From Microbacterium sp. TNHR37B (GTDB taxonomy: Bacteria; Actinomycetota; Actinomycetes; Actinomycetales; Microbacteriaceae), in assembly GCF_001620065.1 (NCBI RefSeq), contig NZ_LQGV01000003.1, forward strand, positions 1,116,001 through 1,180,000: DNA of 64,000 bases, given 5' to 3'. Made by a program: the position numbers and the translations under genes. The first letter of the stretch is position 1. Each line of letters begins with the position of its first letter. The notes beneath the pieces were generated by a model. The model was given only the letters and a program-made list of their open reading frames with translations, did not search any database and had not been told where the DNA came from. Positions 42,891 through 51,899 of this stretch are shown piece by piece.

Positions 42891-43937
42891 CTACAGGTTG
42901 TGCGCGTACAGCACGCCGGAGGAGGTGCCGAGGTAGATCTTGCCTTCGCCGACCGCGAGCGACGTGGCGCCGGCCACGGGGGTGATCAGTCCCGTGAACG
43001 TCTCGCCCGCGTTGCGTGACACGAACACACGATCACGCGTCAGCACATGTACCGTGCGTCCCGACACGTACAGGTCGATGATCGCCGCCCCGCCGGGCAT
43101 CCCGACGGTGCGGATGCGACGCGTGGACGGGGTGAACACACGCAATCCCGTCGGCCCGCCACTGAGGAGGCGTCCGTCGCAGCTCTGCACGCGGGAACCG
43201 ACCGTTCCGAGGTGGAACCTCTCACGAACGAGAGGCATCTCTTGCCAGTAGCCCTGGTGGAACCGCCGCATCGGCCCGAACCCGCCTCCGGACCAGCCGG
43301 CCTGGAGGTAGGGGACGCCGTCGGCGGCCGCGATCCAGTGATAGCGGTCCTGCGCTTGCGCCCGCACGCCGTCTCGCGCGAATGACCGCGCCCACGTGTA
43401 CGGGGCCGTGCGCTTCCACACCACCGGACCCGCCTGTCCCTCCTCCGCACCGGATCCGACGGCGAAGCGACCGCCATCGGAGTCGGTGATGTCGAACACG
43501 TGATACGACGCCCCCACCGGCTGTTGCTTCCACGTGAGCCCGTCGGGTGACCAGCTGAAGCCGCCCCGGGGGTCGAGAGCGGCCAGCGGTGCGTCGCCGA
43601 GCGGGTCGATGTTCGGCGCCATCAGGCCGGCGCTCGTGATCCGCCAGGTGTGGATGGCGTGGGTGTAGGCGCGGTGACGGCTGCCGACGAAGCGTCCGCG
43701 CGCGATGTCGAACGGGTCGATGCTGATCGGCCCGGTGTTGCCGTTCCAGTCGCCGTAGCCGGCGAAGAGCATTCCGCGGTAGATCTCGAGGTCGACGATC
43801 TGCGTGCCGGCCGGTGTCGGCTGCGCGGTGGCGCCGGGATGAGCGCCCAGGCGTTCCCATCGCGTGGACGTGGCCCGCGGCAGCGTCGCGGTCGCGGCGG
43901 CGGCGAAGGTCAGAAAAGCGCGGCGAGTGATGGTCAT
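42891..43937 (-). CDS. Tat-exported beta-propeller-like protein
   Basis: The 348-residue protein begins with the twin-arginine signal TRRAFLTFAAAATATLP. Repeats such as YRGMLFAGYGDWNGNTGP, GGFSWSPDGLTWKQQPVG, RVFVSRNAGETFTGL and GKIYLGTSSGVLYA resemble BNR/sialidase-type propeller blades, with Asp-box-like S-x-D/N-x-G-x-T-W. No glycosidase catalytic set is recognised. It is probably secreted; role unknown. It lies downstream of the TerC riboswitch region on the opposite strand. Confidence 0.65.
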   Translation of the reverse strand: MTITRRAFLTFAAAATATLPRATSTRWERLGAHPGATAQPTPAGTQIVDLEIYRGMLFAGYGDWNGNTGPISIDPFDIARGRFVGSRHRAYTHAIHTWRITSAGLMAPNIDPLGDAPLAALDPRGGFSWSPDGLTWKQQPVGASYHVFDITDSDGGRFAVGSGAEEGQAGPVVWKRTAPYTWARSFARDGVRAQAQDRYHWIAAADGVPYLQAGWSGGGFGPMRRFHQGYWQEMPLVRERFHLGTVGSRVQSCDGRLLSGGPTGLRVFTPSTRRIRTVGMPGGAAIIDLYVSGRTVHVLTRDRVFVSRNAGETFTGLITPVAGATSLAVGEGKIYLGTSSGVLYAHNL

Positions 43938-44120
43938 GATGCGTCCCCCTGTGCAAGACGCCGCCCCCAGCGGCGTTCACCGCCGTTGACGGTACCTGCC
44001 GGGGTTCTCGGACCGTCGGCAGATGCCCGAACTGCGTCGTCTGCCGCGCGTTTCGCTGTCGGCAGGCGGCCGATCTCCCCGCCTGCGGCGAACTCCCAGG
44101 AACGCGTCACCCGACTCCCC

Positions 44121-44126
44121 TATCCT
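44121..44126 (+). promoter_or_regulatory. -10 element TATCCT upstream of the terC riboswitch
   Basis: TATCCT stands about 10 nt before the first base of the predicted aptamer. The preceding part of this 331-bp gap (43938-44120) shows no gene or structure that I can support. Confidence 0.4.
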
Positions 44127-44135
44127 CTTTCCATC

Positions 44136-44258
44136 CAGGGGGAGTACTCCGACACGGTCGGCTCGTCATTACGGGTGCATCGCACTCCGGGCCACCGGTC
44201 CCTGATCACAGGGATGGGGGAGACCTTGGCGTCGTCGCAACGCTGAGCCCGAGTCTTC
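44136..44258 (+). ncRNA. yybP-ykoY (manganese) riboswitch
   Basis: Conserved words of the yybP-ykoY aptamer are present in the right order: GGGGGAGTA (44138-44146), CTCGTCATTACGG (44162-44174), a variable arm with CCGGTCCCTGATCACAGGGATGG, then GGGAGACCTTGGC (44218-44230) and CGCTGAGCCC (44241-44250). Upstream of TerC and Alx genes this element senses Mn2+. It would adjust terC expression, probably at translation, since it ends close to the GTG/ATG region of terC. Confidence 0.75.
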
Positions 44259-44268
44259 CGGAGACCCT

Positions 44269-45267
44269 GTGAACATCACCCCCCTCGTGTGGATCATCAC
44301 GATCGCCGTCACCATCGCCTTCTTCGTCTACGAGTTCTTCGCGCACGTGCGCAAGCCGCATGAACCCACGATCGGCGAATCGGCGCGCTGGTCGGCCTTT
44401 TACATCGGTCTCGCCCTCGTCTTCGGCGTCGGGATCGGCGTGGTCTCGGGCTGGACGTACGGCGGGGAGTACTTCGCCGGCTACCTCACCGAGAAGGCTC
44501 TCTCCATCGACAACCTGTTCGTCTTCCTCATCGTGATGACGAGCTTCGCGGTGCCGAAGATCTACCAGCAGAAGGTGCTGATGATCGGCATCGTCATCGC
44601 GCTGATCCTCCGCGGCATCTTCATCGCCGTCGGTGCGACCCTGATCTCGAACTTCTCGTGGATCTTCTACATCTTCGGCGCGCTGCTGCTGTTCCTCGCC
44701 TACCGGCAGGCGTTCGCGCACGGCGAGTCCAATCCCGCGGACGGCCGGTTCATGCGCTTCGTGCGCCGCCACCTCCCGGTCAGCGACGAGTACAACGGCG
44801 ACCGCCTCACCGTGAAACGAGACGGCCGGCGCTTCGTGACGCCGATGCTCCTCGTCATCATCGCGATCGGCTTCGTCGACCTCATCTTCGCCGTCGACTC
44901 GATCCCCGCCATCTACGGGCTCACCGAGGAGGCGTACATCGTCTTCACGGCGAACGCGTTCGCGCTCATGGGGCTCCGCCAGCTCTACTTCCTCATCGGC
45001 GGGCTCCTCGAGCGCCTCGTCTACCTCGCGCAGGGACTCGCGGTCATCCTCGCCTTCATCGGGATCAAGCTCGTGCTGCACGCGATGCACGTCAACGAGC
45101 TCGCCTTCATCAACGGTGGCGAGCCGATGCTGTGGGCGCCGGAGATCCCGATCTGGTTCTCACTGCTGTTCATCACCGCGACGATCACGGTGGCGACGGT
45201 GGCGAGCCTCCTCAAGACCCGCCACGACCGTGAGCGTGCCGCCGAGCGGATCGAGGACGCCCGCTGA
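44269..45267 (+). CDS. terC: TerC/Alx-family integral membrane protein
   Basis: The 332-residue protein has about nine transmembrane helices. The TerC motifs with membrane acidic residues are visible (EKALSIDNLFVFLIVM and IFAVDSIPAIYGLT). TerC-family members with a yybP-ykoY leader export manganese or metallate secreted enzymes. The C-terminus overlaps the next gene by one base. Confidence 0.92.
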   Translation: MNITPLVWIITIAVTIAFFVYEFFAHVRKPHEPTIGESARWSAFYIGLALVFGVGIGVVSGWTYGGEYFAGYLTEKALSIDNLFVFLIVMTSFAVPKIYQQKVLMIGIVIALILRGIFIAVGATLISNFSWIFYIFGALLLFLAYRQAFAHGESNPADGRFMRFVRRHLPVSDEYNGDRLTVKRDGRRFVTPMLLVIIAIGFVDLIFAVDSIPAIYGLTEEAYIVFTANAFALMGLRQLYFLIGGLLERLVYLAQGLAVILAFIGIKLVLHAMHVNELAFINGGEPMLWAPEIPIWFSLLFITATITVATVASLLKTRHDRERAAERIEDAR

Positions 45268-46562
45268 TGGGCGATCTCGTCTGGAACATCGTCCTCGTCT
45301 TCGTCTTCGTCCTGATCGGCGGTGTCTTCGCCGCCACGGAGATGGCGCTGGTCACGCTGCGCGAGAGCCAGGTCAACGCCATCGCGGCGCGCGGGCGGCG
45401 CGGCGCGAAGGTGGCCGCGCTCGCGCGCAATCCCAACACCTTCCTCTCGGCCGTGCAGATCGGCGTCACGGTCGCCGGGTTCGCCTCAGCGGCCTACGGC
45501 GCCACCTCGATCGCCCCGTCGGTCGCGCCGCTGTTCGAGGGGTGGGGGGTTCCGGCGGCGCTCTCACTGACCCTCGCGACGGTGCTCCTCACCCTCGTCA
45601 TCGCCTACCTCTCCCTGGTGCTGGGTGAGCTGGTGCCCAAGCGGCTCGCGATCCAGCGCAACGCGCAGTTCGCCTACGCCGTGGCTCCTGTGCTCGACGG
45701 CTTCGCCACCCTCATGCGCCCCGTCATCTGGCTGCTGTCGGTGTCGACGAACGCCCTCGTGCGGCTTCTGGGCGGTGACCCCGACAAGACGTCTGATGAG
45801 CTGACCGACGAAGAGGTGCGTGACATCGTCGCCAGCCACCAGGGGCTGCCCGACGACGAGCGCCGCATTCTCGACGACGTGCTCTCCCTCCGGGGCCGCC
45901 AGATCAGCGAGGTGATGCGGCCCCGCCCCGAGGTGGTCGCTCTGGAGGAGTCGATGCCGGTGGCCGACGCGGTGGCCCAGGTGCGCGATCTTCCGTTCTC
46001 GCGCTACCCCGTCGTCGACTCGTCCATCGACGACGTCACCGGCTTCGTGCACGTCCGCGACCTCTTCGAGCGCGCGGTCGCCGATCCGGACGAGCGTCTG
46101 GGCGACCTCGCCCGCGCGATCACCTACCTCCCCTCCACGGCCCGGGTGCTGCCGACGCTCACGCGGATGCGCGCCGACGGGCATCAGATCGCGGTCGTCG
46201 TCGACGAGTACGGCGGCACCGATGGGATCGTGACCCTCGAAGATCTCGTCGAGGAGGTCGTGGGTGAGATCTTCGACGAGTACGACACCGACGGGATGAT
46301 CACAGGCGACTCCGAGACGGTCGACGGCCGCCTCAACCTGCAGGATTTCGAGGAGGCGACCGGCGTGCACCTGCCGCGGGGTGCCTCCGACACGGTGGCC
46401 GGGTTCGTCACGGAACGTCTCGGGCGCCTCGCCGTCGTCGGCGACACGGTGGAGGTCGACGGTGCCACTCTCCAGGTGGTGGCGCTGGACCGACGGCGCA
46501 TCTCCGCCCTCCGCGTCGTGGCCTCGCCGACGGAGCCGGCCGCGACCGACGGGAGCCCCTGA
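45267..46562 (+). CDS. CNNM/CorC (HlyC)-type transporter-associated protein with CBS domains
   Basis: The 431-residue protein has an N-terminal CNNM domain with four helices (residues 1-185, AATEMALVTLRESQVNAIA), a paired CBS module (about 205-335, RPRPEVVALEESMPVADAV and VVVDEYGGTDGIVTLEDLVEEVVGEI) and a CorC_HlyC domain at the end (LPRGASDTVAGFVTERLGRL). Relatives mediate Mg2+ or Co2+ efflux. It is coupled to terC, so both probably belong to divalent-cation homeostasis. Confidence 0.9.
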   Translation: MGDLVWNIVLVFVFVLIGGVFAATEMALVTLRESQVNAIAARGRRGAKVAALARNPNTFLSAVQIGVTVAGFASAAYGATSIAPSVAPLFEGWGVPAALSLTLATVLLTLVIAYLSLVLGELVPKRLAIQRNAQFAYAVAPVLDGFATLMRPVIWLLSVSTNALVRLLGGDPDKTSDELTDEEVRDIVASHQGLPDDERRILDDVLSLRGRQISEVMRPRPEVVALEESMPVADAVAQVRDLPFSRYPVVDSSIDDVTGFVHVRDLFERAVADPDERLGDLARAITYLPSTARVLPTLTRMRADGHQIAVVVDEYGGTDGIVTLEDLVEEVVGEIFDEYDTDGMITGDSETVDGRLNLQDFEEATGVHLPRGASDTVAGFVTERLGRLAVVGDTVEVDGATLQVVALDRRRISALRVVASPTEPAATDGSP

Positions 46563-46573
46563 GAGCGCCCCGA

Positions 46574-46592
46574 CTTCTTGGTGCCTTCTTGG
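46574..46592. promoter_or_regulatory. Direct repeat CTTCTTGG with 11-bp phasing
   Basis: CTTCTTGG occurs at 46574-46581 and again at 46585-46592, one helical turn apart. It lies 23 bp before the response-regulator start. OmpR/PhoB proteins bind such tandem half-sites, so autoregulation is likely. Confidence 0.5.
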
Positions 46593-46615
46593 CGACGCTC
46601 TGGTTGACTCGCCCT

Positions 46616-47293
46616 GTGGCCGCTCAGCATCCCGTCTCCGCGCGAGTGCTCTACGTCGAGGATGACCCCGCCATCGCGGCGATGACGGTGGACGTGCTCG
46701 GTGAGGTCTACGACGTCGCGCATGAGGTCGACGGGCGCCGCGCGCTCACCCGAGCGCTCGGCGAGCACTTCGACGTCATGGTGGTGGATCGGCGCCTTCC
46801 GGGCCTCGACGGCGTGGAGCTGGTTCGGGCGATACGCACAGCCCACATCACGACCCCGATCCTGCTGCTGACGGCCCTCGGAGCGGTGGCCGACCGCGTG
46901 GAGGGGCTGGACGCGGGGGCGAACGACTATCTCGTCAAGCCCTTCGACTTCGACGAACTGCACGCGCGGTTGCGCGCTCTCGTGCGGGGGTATCGAGCAG
47001 AGGGGCGCCGCCGCCAGGTCGCCGACTGGACGTTCGTTCCGGATGCGGGAGTGGTCTACGGCCCGGGAGGCGAGCGGGCCGCCCTCACCGCCACCGAGAA
47101 CCGGCTCCTCGCCCTCCTGTCGGAGAGCCCCGACCACGTGTTCTCGCGGGAGGAGATCCTCCGTGCCGTGTTCGCATCGGACGACGCCCTCAGCTCCGTC
47201 GACACCTACGTGCACTATCTCCGCCGGAAGACGGGGGCCGAGATCATCGACACCGTCCGCGGTCGGGGGTATCGGGCGGGGGCGGCCTCGTGA
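46616..47293 (+). CDS. OmpR/PhoB-family response regulator
   Basis: The GTG at 46616 gives 225 residues. The receiver domain has the acidic pair EDD, phospho-acceptor Asp in MVVDRRLPG, Thr in LLLTALGA, and Lys in YLVKPFD. The C-terminal winged helix (LTATENRLLALLSESPDHVFS, VDTYVHYLRRK, DTVRGRGYRAG) is complete. TTGACT lies 6 nt upstream as a possible leaderless -10. The kinase gene overlaps its end (GTGA). Confidence 0.92.
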   Translation: MAAQHPVSARVLYVEDDPAIAAMTVDVLGEVYDVAHEVDGRRALTRALGEHFDVMVVDRRLPGLDGVELVRAIRTAHITTPILLLTALGAVADRVEGLDAGANDYLVKPFDFDELHARLRALVRGYRAEGRRRQVADWTFVPDAGVVYGPGGERAALTATENRLLALLSESPDHVFSREEILRAVFASDDALSSVDTYVHYLRRKTGAEIIDTVRGRGYRAGAAS

Positions 47294-48282
47294 GCAGTGA
47301 TGCGGACCGGTCGCGGGTGCAACGCGCGGCGCTTCGCGTCGGTCTGCTCGTCAGCGCCGCGTCGGCGCTCATCGTCGCCGGTGGGGTGGGGATCCTCATC
47401 GCGGTGCTCGTCTCCTCGGCGCGCCCCGACGGGCATCCCGACGGCGATGAGGGAAGGGGGGAGGGCGGTCACGGCCTGGGCGCCCCGGACGGCGACCGGT
47501 TCGTCGTCGATCTCGACCACATCCTTCCCTGGGTGATCGGTCTCGGCATCCTCGGCGTGCTGCTGCTCGGCGTCGTGGCCTGGGTCGCCGCTCGCCGGGC
47601 CGTGCATCCGCTGGCCGAGGCCCTGCGTGCCCAGCGTGCGTTCGTATCGGATGCCAGCCACGAACTGCGGACCCCCTTGACGACCCTCACCAGCCGGATC
47701 CAGATTCTCGAGCGTCGGCGCAGCCGCGGCGAGCCGATCGACGACACGATCACCGAGCTTCGACGGGACGCCCGCGTGCTCGACGAGGTGCTCACCGACA
47801 TGCTGCTCACCGCCGAGGGCACGGCGACGCCCGGCGACCGCTGCGTCGTCTCCGAGGCTGTCGAGGCCGCCCGGCGGACGATCGAGCCGTTGGCCGCCGA
47901 GGCTGGAGTCACCGTGCGCGCCGAGACACCCGACGGGCTCTTCGCAGCGCTCCCCGCTGTCACGCTCACCCGCTTGTGCGTCGCGCTCCTCGACAACGCC
48001 GTTCAGCACGCTCCCGCCGGGAGTGAGGTGACCATCGATGCTCGTGCGGACACCGGCGGGGTGGCGGTGCGGGTCTCCGACGCCGGCCCGGGGATCGCCC
48101 CCGCCGACGCCGACCGCATCTTCGAGCGGTTCGCGCGCGCGGGTGAGGCGGGGCGTCGCCGTGGGTTCGGACTCGGTCTCGCGCTCGTGCGAGAAGCCGC
48201 CCAGCGCCACGGGGGGAGCATCCGGATCGAGAGCACCTCGGCGCGAGGAACGACTTTCCTCCTCCGGCTCCCCGGCGCCTGA
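47290..48282 (+). CDS. Sensor histidine kinase
   Basis: The 330-residue kinase has two membrane helices (about residues 17-40 and 78-100). The extracytoplasmic loop is short and rich in His, Asp, Glu and Gly (GHPDGDEGRGEGGHG). The HisKA box is DASHELRTPLTTL, the N-box DNAVQHAP, and G-boxes DAGPGIAP and GFGLGLALV follow. The loop composition suggests sensing of a metal cation. That would fit the neighbouring TerC/CorC genes or the electron-transfer module on its other side. Confidence 0.9.
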   Translation: MSSDADRSRVQRAALRVGLLVSAASALIVAGGVGILIAVLVSSARPDGHPDGDEGRGEGGHGLGAPDGDRFVVDLDHILPWVIGLGILGVLLLGVVAWVAARRAVHPLAEALRAQRAFVSDASHELRTPLTTLTSRIQILERRRSRGEPIDDTITELRRDARVLDEVLTDMLLTAEGTATPGDRCVVSEAVEAARRTIEPLAAEAGVTVRAETPDGLFAALPAVTLTRLCVALLDNAVQHAPAGSEVTIDARADTGGVAVRVSDAGPGIAPADADRIFERFARAGEAGRRRGFGLGLALVREAAQRHGGSIRIESTSARGTTFLLRLPGA

Positions 48283-48296
48283 CCGCCGCCGCACGC

Positions 48297-49094
48297 TCAC
48301 GCGGCCGCAACCACCTCGATCTCCACTCCGCTGAGGAAGCGACGCACTCTGCCACCGCGGTCGACGATCATCCCCGCCGTCAGCGGCGCCTCGCGGACCC
48401 AGTCGAGGTCGCGCGCGACCACCGCCGCGGTGGCCCAGACGTCGGCGGTGGTGAGGTCGTCGGCCACGACCGTGGCGCTGAGGGTGTGACGGGCCGTGGA
48501 CCCCGTCGCGGGATCGACGATGTGGAGCCCCCGCTCGGCGGTGCCGGAGGTGGCGACGGCGCCGTTTCGCACATCGAGCGTCGCGAGGACCTCGCCGTGG
48601 CGTCGCGGATCGGCGATCGCGATGTGCCAGGACCAGTCCGACGACGTGTCGGTGAACACGCGCACGTCGCCGCCGGCGTTGATGCCGACCGCGACGATGC
48701 CCGGCCGGTCGATCAGGGGAGCCAGGAACGTGCGTGCCGCCTCTTCGACCGACCACCCCTTCACGTAGCCGGTGGGGTCGAACCATCCCTGCCAGGTCGC
48801 CGAGAAGCGGCCACCCGTCGCGCGCTCGGCGGCCTGACACGCGTCGGCGACGACGGCCACGCGCGGGTCGGCGTCTTCCAGCGACAGTTCGCCTCGGCGG
48901 AGCCGCGACACGTCGGAGTCGTCGCGATACGTCGAGAACACGCGCTCCACCTCCCGCAACTGCGCGCAGCAGTCCGCGACGGCCTGCGCCACACCGGGCT
49001 CGTCACCCCCCGTGCCGACCGCGTGGATGCTGACGACGGTTCCCATGATCTGCTCCACCCAGACGCGGGTGGGGGTCTGCGCCCGGGCGGTCAT
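48297..49094 (-). CDS. apbE: FAD:protein FMN transferase ApbE
   Basis: The 265-residue protein carries MGTVVSIHAVG at the start, FDPTGYVKGWSVEEAA, VGINAGGDVRVF, and HIVDPATG with a late ADVWATAA. These are the ApbE fold markers. It attaches FMN to a Thr in target proteins outside the membrane. The target is the protein encoded immediately upstream, which it overlaps by 4 bp. No signal peptide is clear, so it could act inside before export. Confidence 0.9.
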   Translation of the reverse strand: MTARAQTPTRVWVEQIMGTVVSIHAVGTGGDEPGVAQAVADCCAQLREVERVFSTYRDDSDVSRLRRGELSLEDADPRVAVVADACQAAERATGGRFSATWQGWFDPTGYVKGWSVEEAARTFLAPLIDRPGIVAVGINAGGDVRVFTDTSSDWSWHIAIADPRRHGEVLATLDVRNGAVATSGTAERGLHIVDPATGSTARHTLSATVVADDLTTADVWATAAVVARDLDWVREAPLTAGMIVDRGGRVRRFLSGVEIEVVAAA

Positions 49095-49612
49095 GCGGCA
49101 GCCCGGTCGAGGGCGGACTGCAGCGACTCCTGGTAGCCGCCGCTGGTGTAGGTGGCGCCGGAGACGAAGTGGATCTGCGCGCTCTGCGCAGACAGGGTCT
49201 CGGAGACGAGCGTCGGGATCGCCCGCTCATTGATCTGGCGGTCGCGGCCGTTGCTCTGCGGGTACTGCGGCACGTCCACCGCGGTCACTTCGCCGCCGGA
49301 GACCGTGATGGTCACCTGCACGGCGCCGTATCGGGTGTTCACGGCATCGCCCGTGTACGACCCGTCGGTGAGGCCGCTCGCGTTCGCCGAGGCGGCGGCT
49401 GAGGGAGTCGCCGAGGCAGTGGCGGTCGGTGAGGCGGCGGCCTCGGCCGGCGCCGCCCCGCTCGAGGAGGAGGGGTTCGCCGCCCCGGTCGCGCTGCTGG
49501 ACTGGTCGAGGGCAGCGGCGACCGGGACCGCGTCGCCGAGGGAGGTGCGGTAGCTGAACAGCAGCACGAGACCGCTGAGGGTTGCGAGCAGTCCGTAGAC
49601 GATCTTCTTCAT
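49091..49612 (-). CDS. FMN-binding domain protein (flavinylation substrate)
   Basis: About 173 residues. An N-terminal membrane anchor (residues 3-22) is followed by an Ala/Ser/Thr-rich linker (about 35-85) and an FMN-binding domain. The C-terminal VSGATYTSGGY holds the flavinylation motif SGAT-x-T, the Thr modified by ApbE. It would be a membrane-tethered extracytosolic flavin carrier. The ATG at 49612 is preferred over 49627 because GGAG of the latter then serves as its ribosome site. Confidence 0.85.
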   Translation of the reverse strand: MKKIVYGLLATLSGLVLLFSYRTSLGDAVPVAAALDQSSSATGAANPSSSSGAAPAEAAASPTATASATPSAAASANASGLTDGSYTGDAVNTRYGAVQVTITVSGGEVTAVDVPQYPQSNGRDRQINERAIPTLVSETLSAQSAQIHFVSGATYTSGGYQESLQSALDRAAA

Positions 49613-49643
49613 GTCGGGTTTCTCCATCGGGTCGGAAAGGGGA

Positions 49644-51065
49644 TCAGACCGCGAACGCCTCGCTGTGGATGCGGTCGCGGGCGACGCCGGCTGTGCGCAG
49701 ATCGGCGCGCACCGCCGCCATCCACGGCAGGGGACCGCAGAGGTAGACGTCGTACTGCTCCAGGTCGGGAGCGACGTGGCGGAGCAGATCGCTTCCGCGC
49801 CAGGCGTCGTGCGTCGCCGGGATCCAGCTCGATGCGCCGGGTGAGCGGGCACCGTCGAGCGCGAGGTGGCGGACGCCGCGCTCACGGACGAGGCGAGCGA
49901 TCGCACCGGCTCGCATGAGCTCCGACGGCGCGTGGTCCCGCGTGATGAGCACGGCATCGCCGGGTGCGTAGGCCTCGGCCTCCAGGAGCGCCGTCATCGG
50001 CGCCACCCCGGCGCCGGCGGCCAGCATGAGGAGCTTGCGGCCCTGTCGCAGCGCGCCGGTCATGTGTCCGTACGGCCCCTCGATCATCACCGGCGTTCCC
50101 GGTGTCAGGCGCGTGAGACGCTGCGTGCCGTCGCCGACGATCCGTGCCGCGATCACCAGTTCGTTCCTGTCCGGGGCGGCGGCGAGGGAGAACGGATGCC
50201 CCGCCGACCAGCCCGGGCCGTCCAGAAAACGCCACACGAAGAACTGCCCGGCCTCGGCGCCCAGCCGGTGCAGACCTCGACCGTGCACGCGCACGCTCAC
50301 GCCGTGGCTGCCGTCGGCGACGACCTCGTGCACGCGGAGTGCGTGACGGCGAGAGCGCCAGAGGGGGATGATCACCCGGAACACGACGACACAGGCGGCG
50401 GTGATCGCCCACAGGGTCCACCAGTACACGGTGGCGAGCGGGTTGGCGGTGAAGTCCGCTCCCGTCCAGAGCATGTGAGGGACCGCGAGGCCCACCCCCA
50501 GGTAGCCGTAGAGATGGAGCAGATGCCAGGACTCGTAGCGGAGCCGGCGCCGCGCGCGCCGCGCCGAGGACACCACGACAGCGATCAGCAGCCCCGTCCC
50601 CGCGGTCGCCAGCAGCATGCCCGGGTAGTTCCAGACGAAATCCCACAGCTGAGCCCACAGCGTCACCGAGGCCGTCGCGGCGTAGCCGATCACGAGGAGC
50701 GCGATGTGGGCGAGGAGCAGCCAGAACGACCAGAACCCCACGTAGCGGTGCATGCGGGTGATGCCGTCCCTCCCGAACCCGCGCTCGAACAGCGGAATGC
50801 GCGCCATGAGGAGCACCTGGTAGAGGAGGAGGTTCGCCGAGGCGAGGCCGGTGACCCTCCCGAGCGTGGTCAGCGTGTCGGCGTTCCATCCCAGCGTGGC
50901 CTGGATCCCCCCGCCGGACACCCAGAGCGCCACGACGAACAGACTCGTGCCGACGATGAGACTCACGGCGCTCAGCCGCCATGCCGCGCGGTGATCGCGG
51001 GGCGCGGCGGATGCAGGCGAAGACGTGCGACGAGAGGTCGTCGGCGAGACAGCCGTTGTGGTCAT
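49644..51065 (-). CDS. Ferric-reductase-like transmembrane oxidoreductase
   Basis: The 473-residue protein has a six-helix FRD domain with paired His helices (HRYVGFWSFWLLLAHIALL and ESWHLLHLYGYLGVGLAVPH) for two haems. A cytoplasmic FAD domain follows (SAGHPFSLAAAP), then an NAD(P) domain (LMLAAGAGVAPMTALLE, YLCGPLPWM). It takes electrons from cytoplasmic NAD(P)H across the membrane. The adjacent FMN protein and ApbE suggest the outer acceptor is the covalent flavin. Confidence 0.9.
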   Translation of the reverse strand: MTTTAVSPTTSRRTSSPASAAPRDHRAAWRLSAVSLIVGTSLFVVALWVSGGGIQATLGWNADTLTTLGRVTGLASANLLLYQVLLMARIPLFERGFGRDGITRMHRYVGFWSFWLLLAHIALLVIGYAATASVTLWAQLWDFVWNYPGMLLATAGTGLLIAVVVSSARRARRRLRYESWHLLHLYGYLGVGLAVPHMLWTGADFTANPLATVYWWTLWAITAACVVVFRVIIPLWRSRRHALRVHEVVADGSHGVSVRVHGRGLHRLGAEAGQFFVWRFLDGPGWSAGHPFSLAAAPDRNELVIAARIVGDGTQRLTRLTPGTPVMIEGPYGHMTGALRQGRKLLMLAAGAGVAPMTALLEAEAYAPGDAVLITRDHAPSELMRAGAIARLVRERGVRHLALDGARSPGASSWIPATHDAWRGSDLLRHVAPDLEQYDVYLCGPLPWMAAVRADLRTAGVARDRIHSEAFAV

Positions 51066-51173
51066 GCGGTCATCGTCGCCAGGCGGCTCTGAGGTGACGC
51101 CAAGAATCCGCGGCTCTCAGCCATCGCATAGCAAACGCAGAGGTGGCGGTGGGAACCCCGTCCGCGCGGCGGA

Positions 51174-51899
51174 TCAGCCGACGACGGTGCCGAACAGGGA
51201 GCCGACGAGGAAGGTGGCCCCCAGGGCGATCGCGCCGCCGGTGACGGTGCGTACGACAGCGCGCCAGCGGGAGGCCGCTCCGATCCAGGCCGCCGTGTAC
51301 CCCGTGATCGCGAGGGCCAGCAGCACCGCGACGAACGTCCAGACGATCCGCGCCGGATGGGGCACGAGCAAGATCGTCGCCATGGGGAGGAGTGCGCCGA
51401 CGAGGAACGCGATCGCCGAGGCGAGGGCGGCATGCCACGGGCTCACGACGTCGTCCTGGTCGATGTTGAGCTCGATCGACAGGTGCGCCGAGAGCGCATC
51501 GTTGGCGGTCAGCTCGGTCGCGACGCGGGTGGCCGTGTCGTGGCTCAGGCCCCGCGCCTCGTACAGGCCGACGAGCTCGGCCAGTTCCGCCTCGGGATCG
51601 TCCGCCAGCTCGCGGCGCTCCTTCTCGATGAGAGCCCGCTCGGTGTCGCGTTGACTGGACACCGACACGTACTCGCCCAGCGCCATGGAGATCGCCCCGC
51701 CGACCAGGGCAGCCGATCCCGCCAGCAGGACGGGCATCACTTCGGAGGTGGCGCCGGCGACACCGACGACCACCGCGGCAGTCGACACGATCCCGTCGTT
51801 CGCTCCGAGCACCCCCGCTCGCAACCAGTTGAGTCGCTGCGAGAGACCCACGCGGTGAGGTTCGTCGCGATGCGCGCCGGCCGCTGAGGGGATGGTCAT
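51174..51899 (-). CDS. VIT1/CCC1-family metal transporter
   Basis: The 241-residue protein has about five transmembrane helices, opening LNWLRAGVLGANDGIVSTAAVVVGVAGA, the VIT family signature. A cytoplasmic metal-binding-type loop lies at about residues 85-150 (QRDTERALIEKERREL..EAELAEL). Members move Fe2+ or Mn2+. The ATG at 51899 has TACCGT 6 nt upstream (51906-51911) and so looks leaderless. Confidence 0.9.
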   Translation of the reverse strand: MTIPSAAGAHRDEPHRVGLSQRLNWLRAGVLGANDGIVSTAAVVVGVAGATSEVMPVLLAGSAALVGGAISMALGEYVSVSSQRDTERALIEKERRELADDPEAELAELVGLYEARGLSHDTATRVATELTANDALSAHLSIELNIDQDDVVSPWHAALASAIAFLVGALLPMATILLVPHPARIVWTFVAVLLALAITGYTAAWIGAASRWRAVVRTVTGGAIALGATFLVGSLFGTVVG

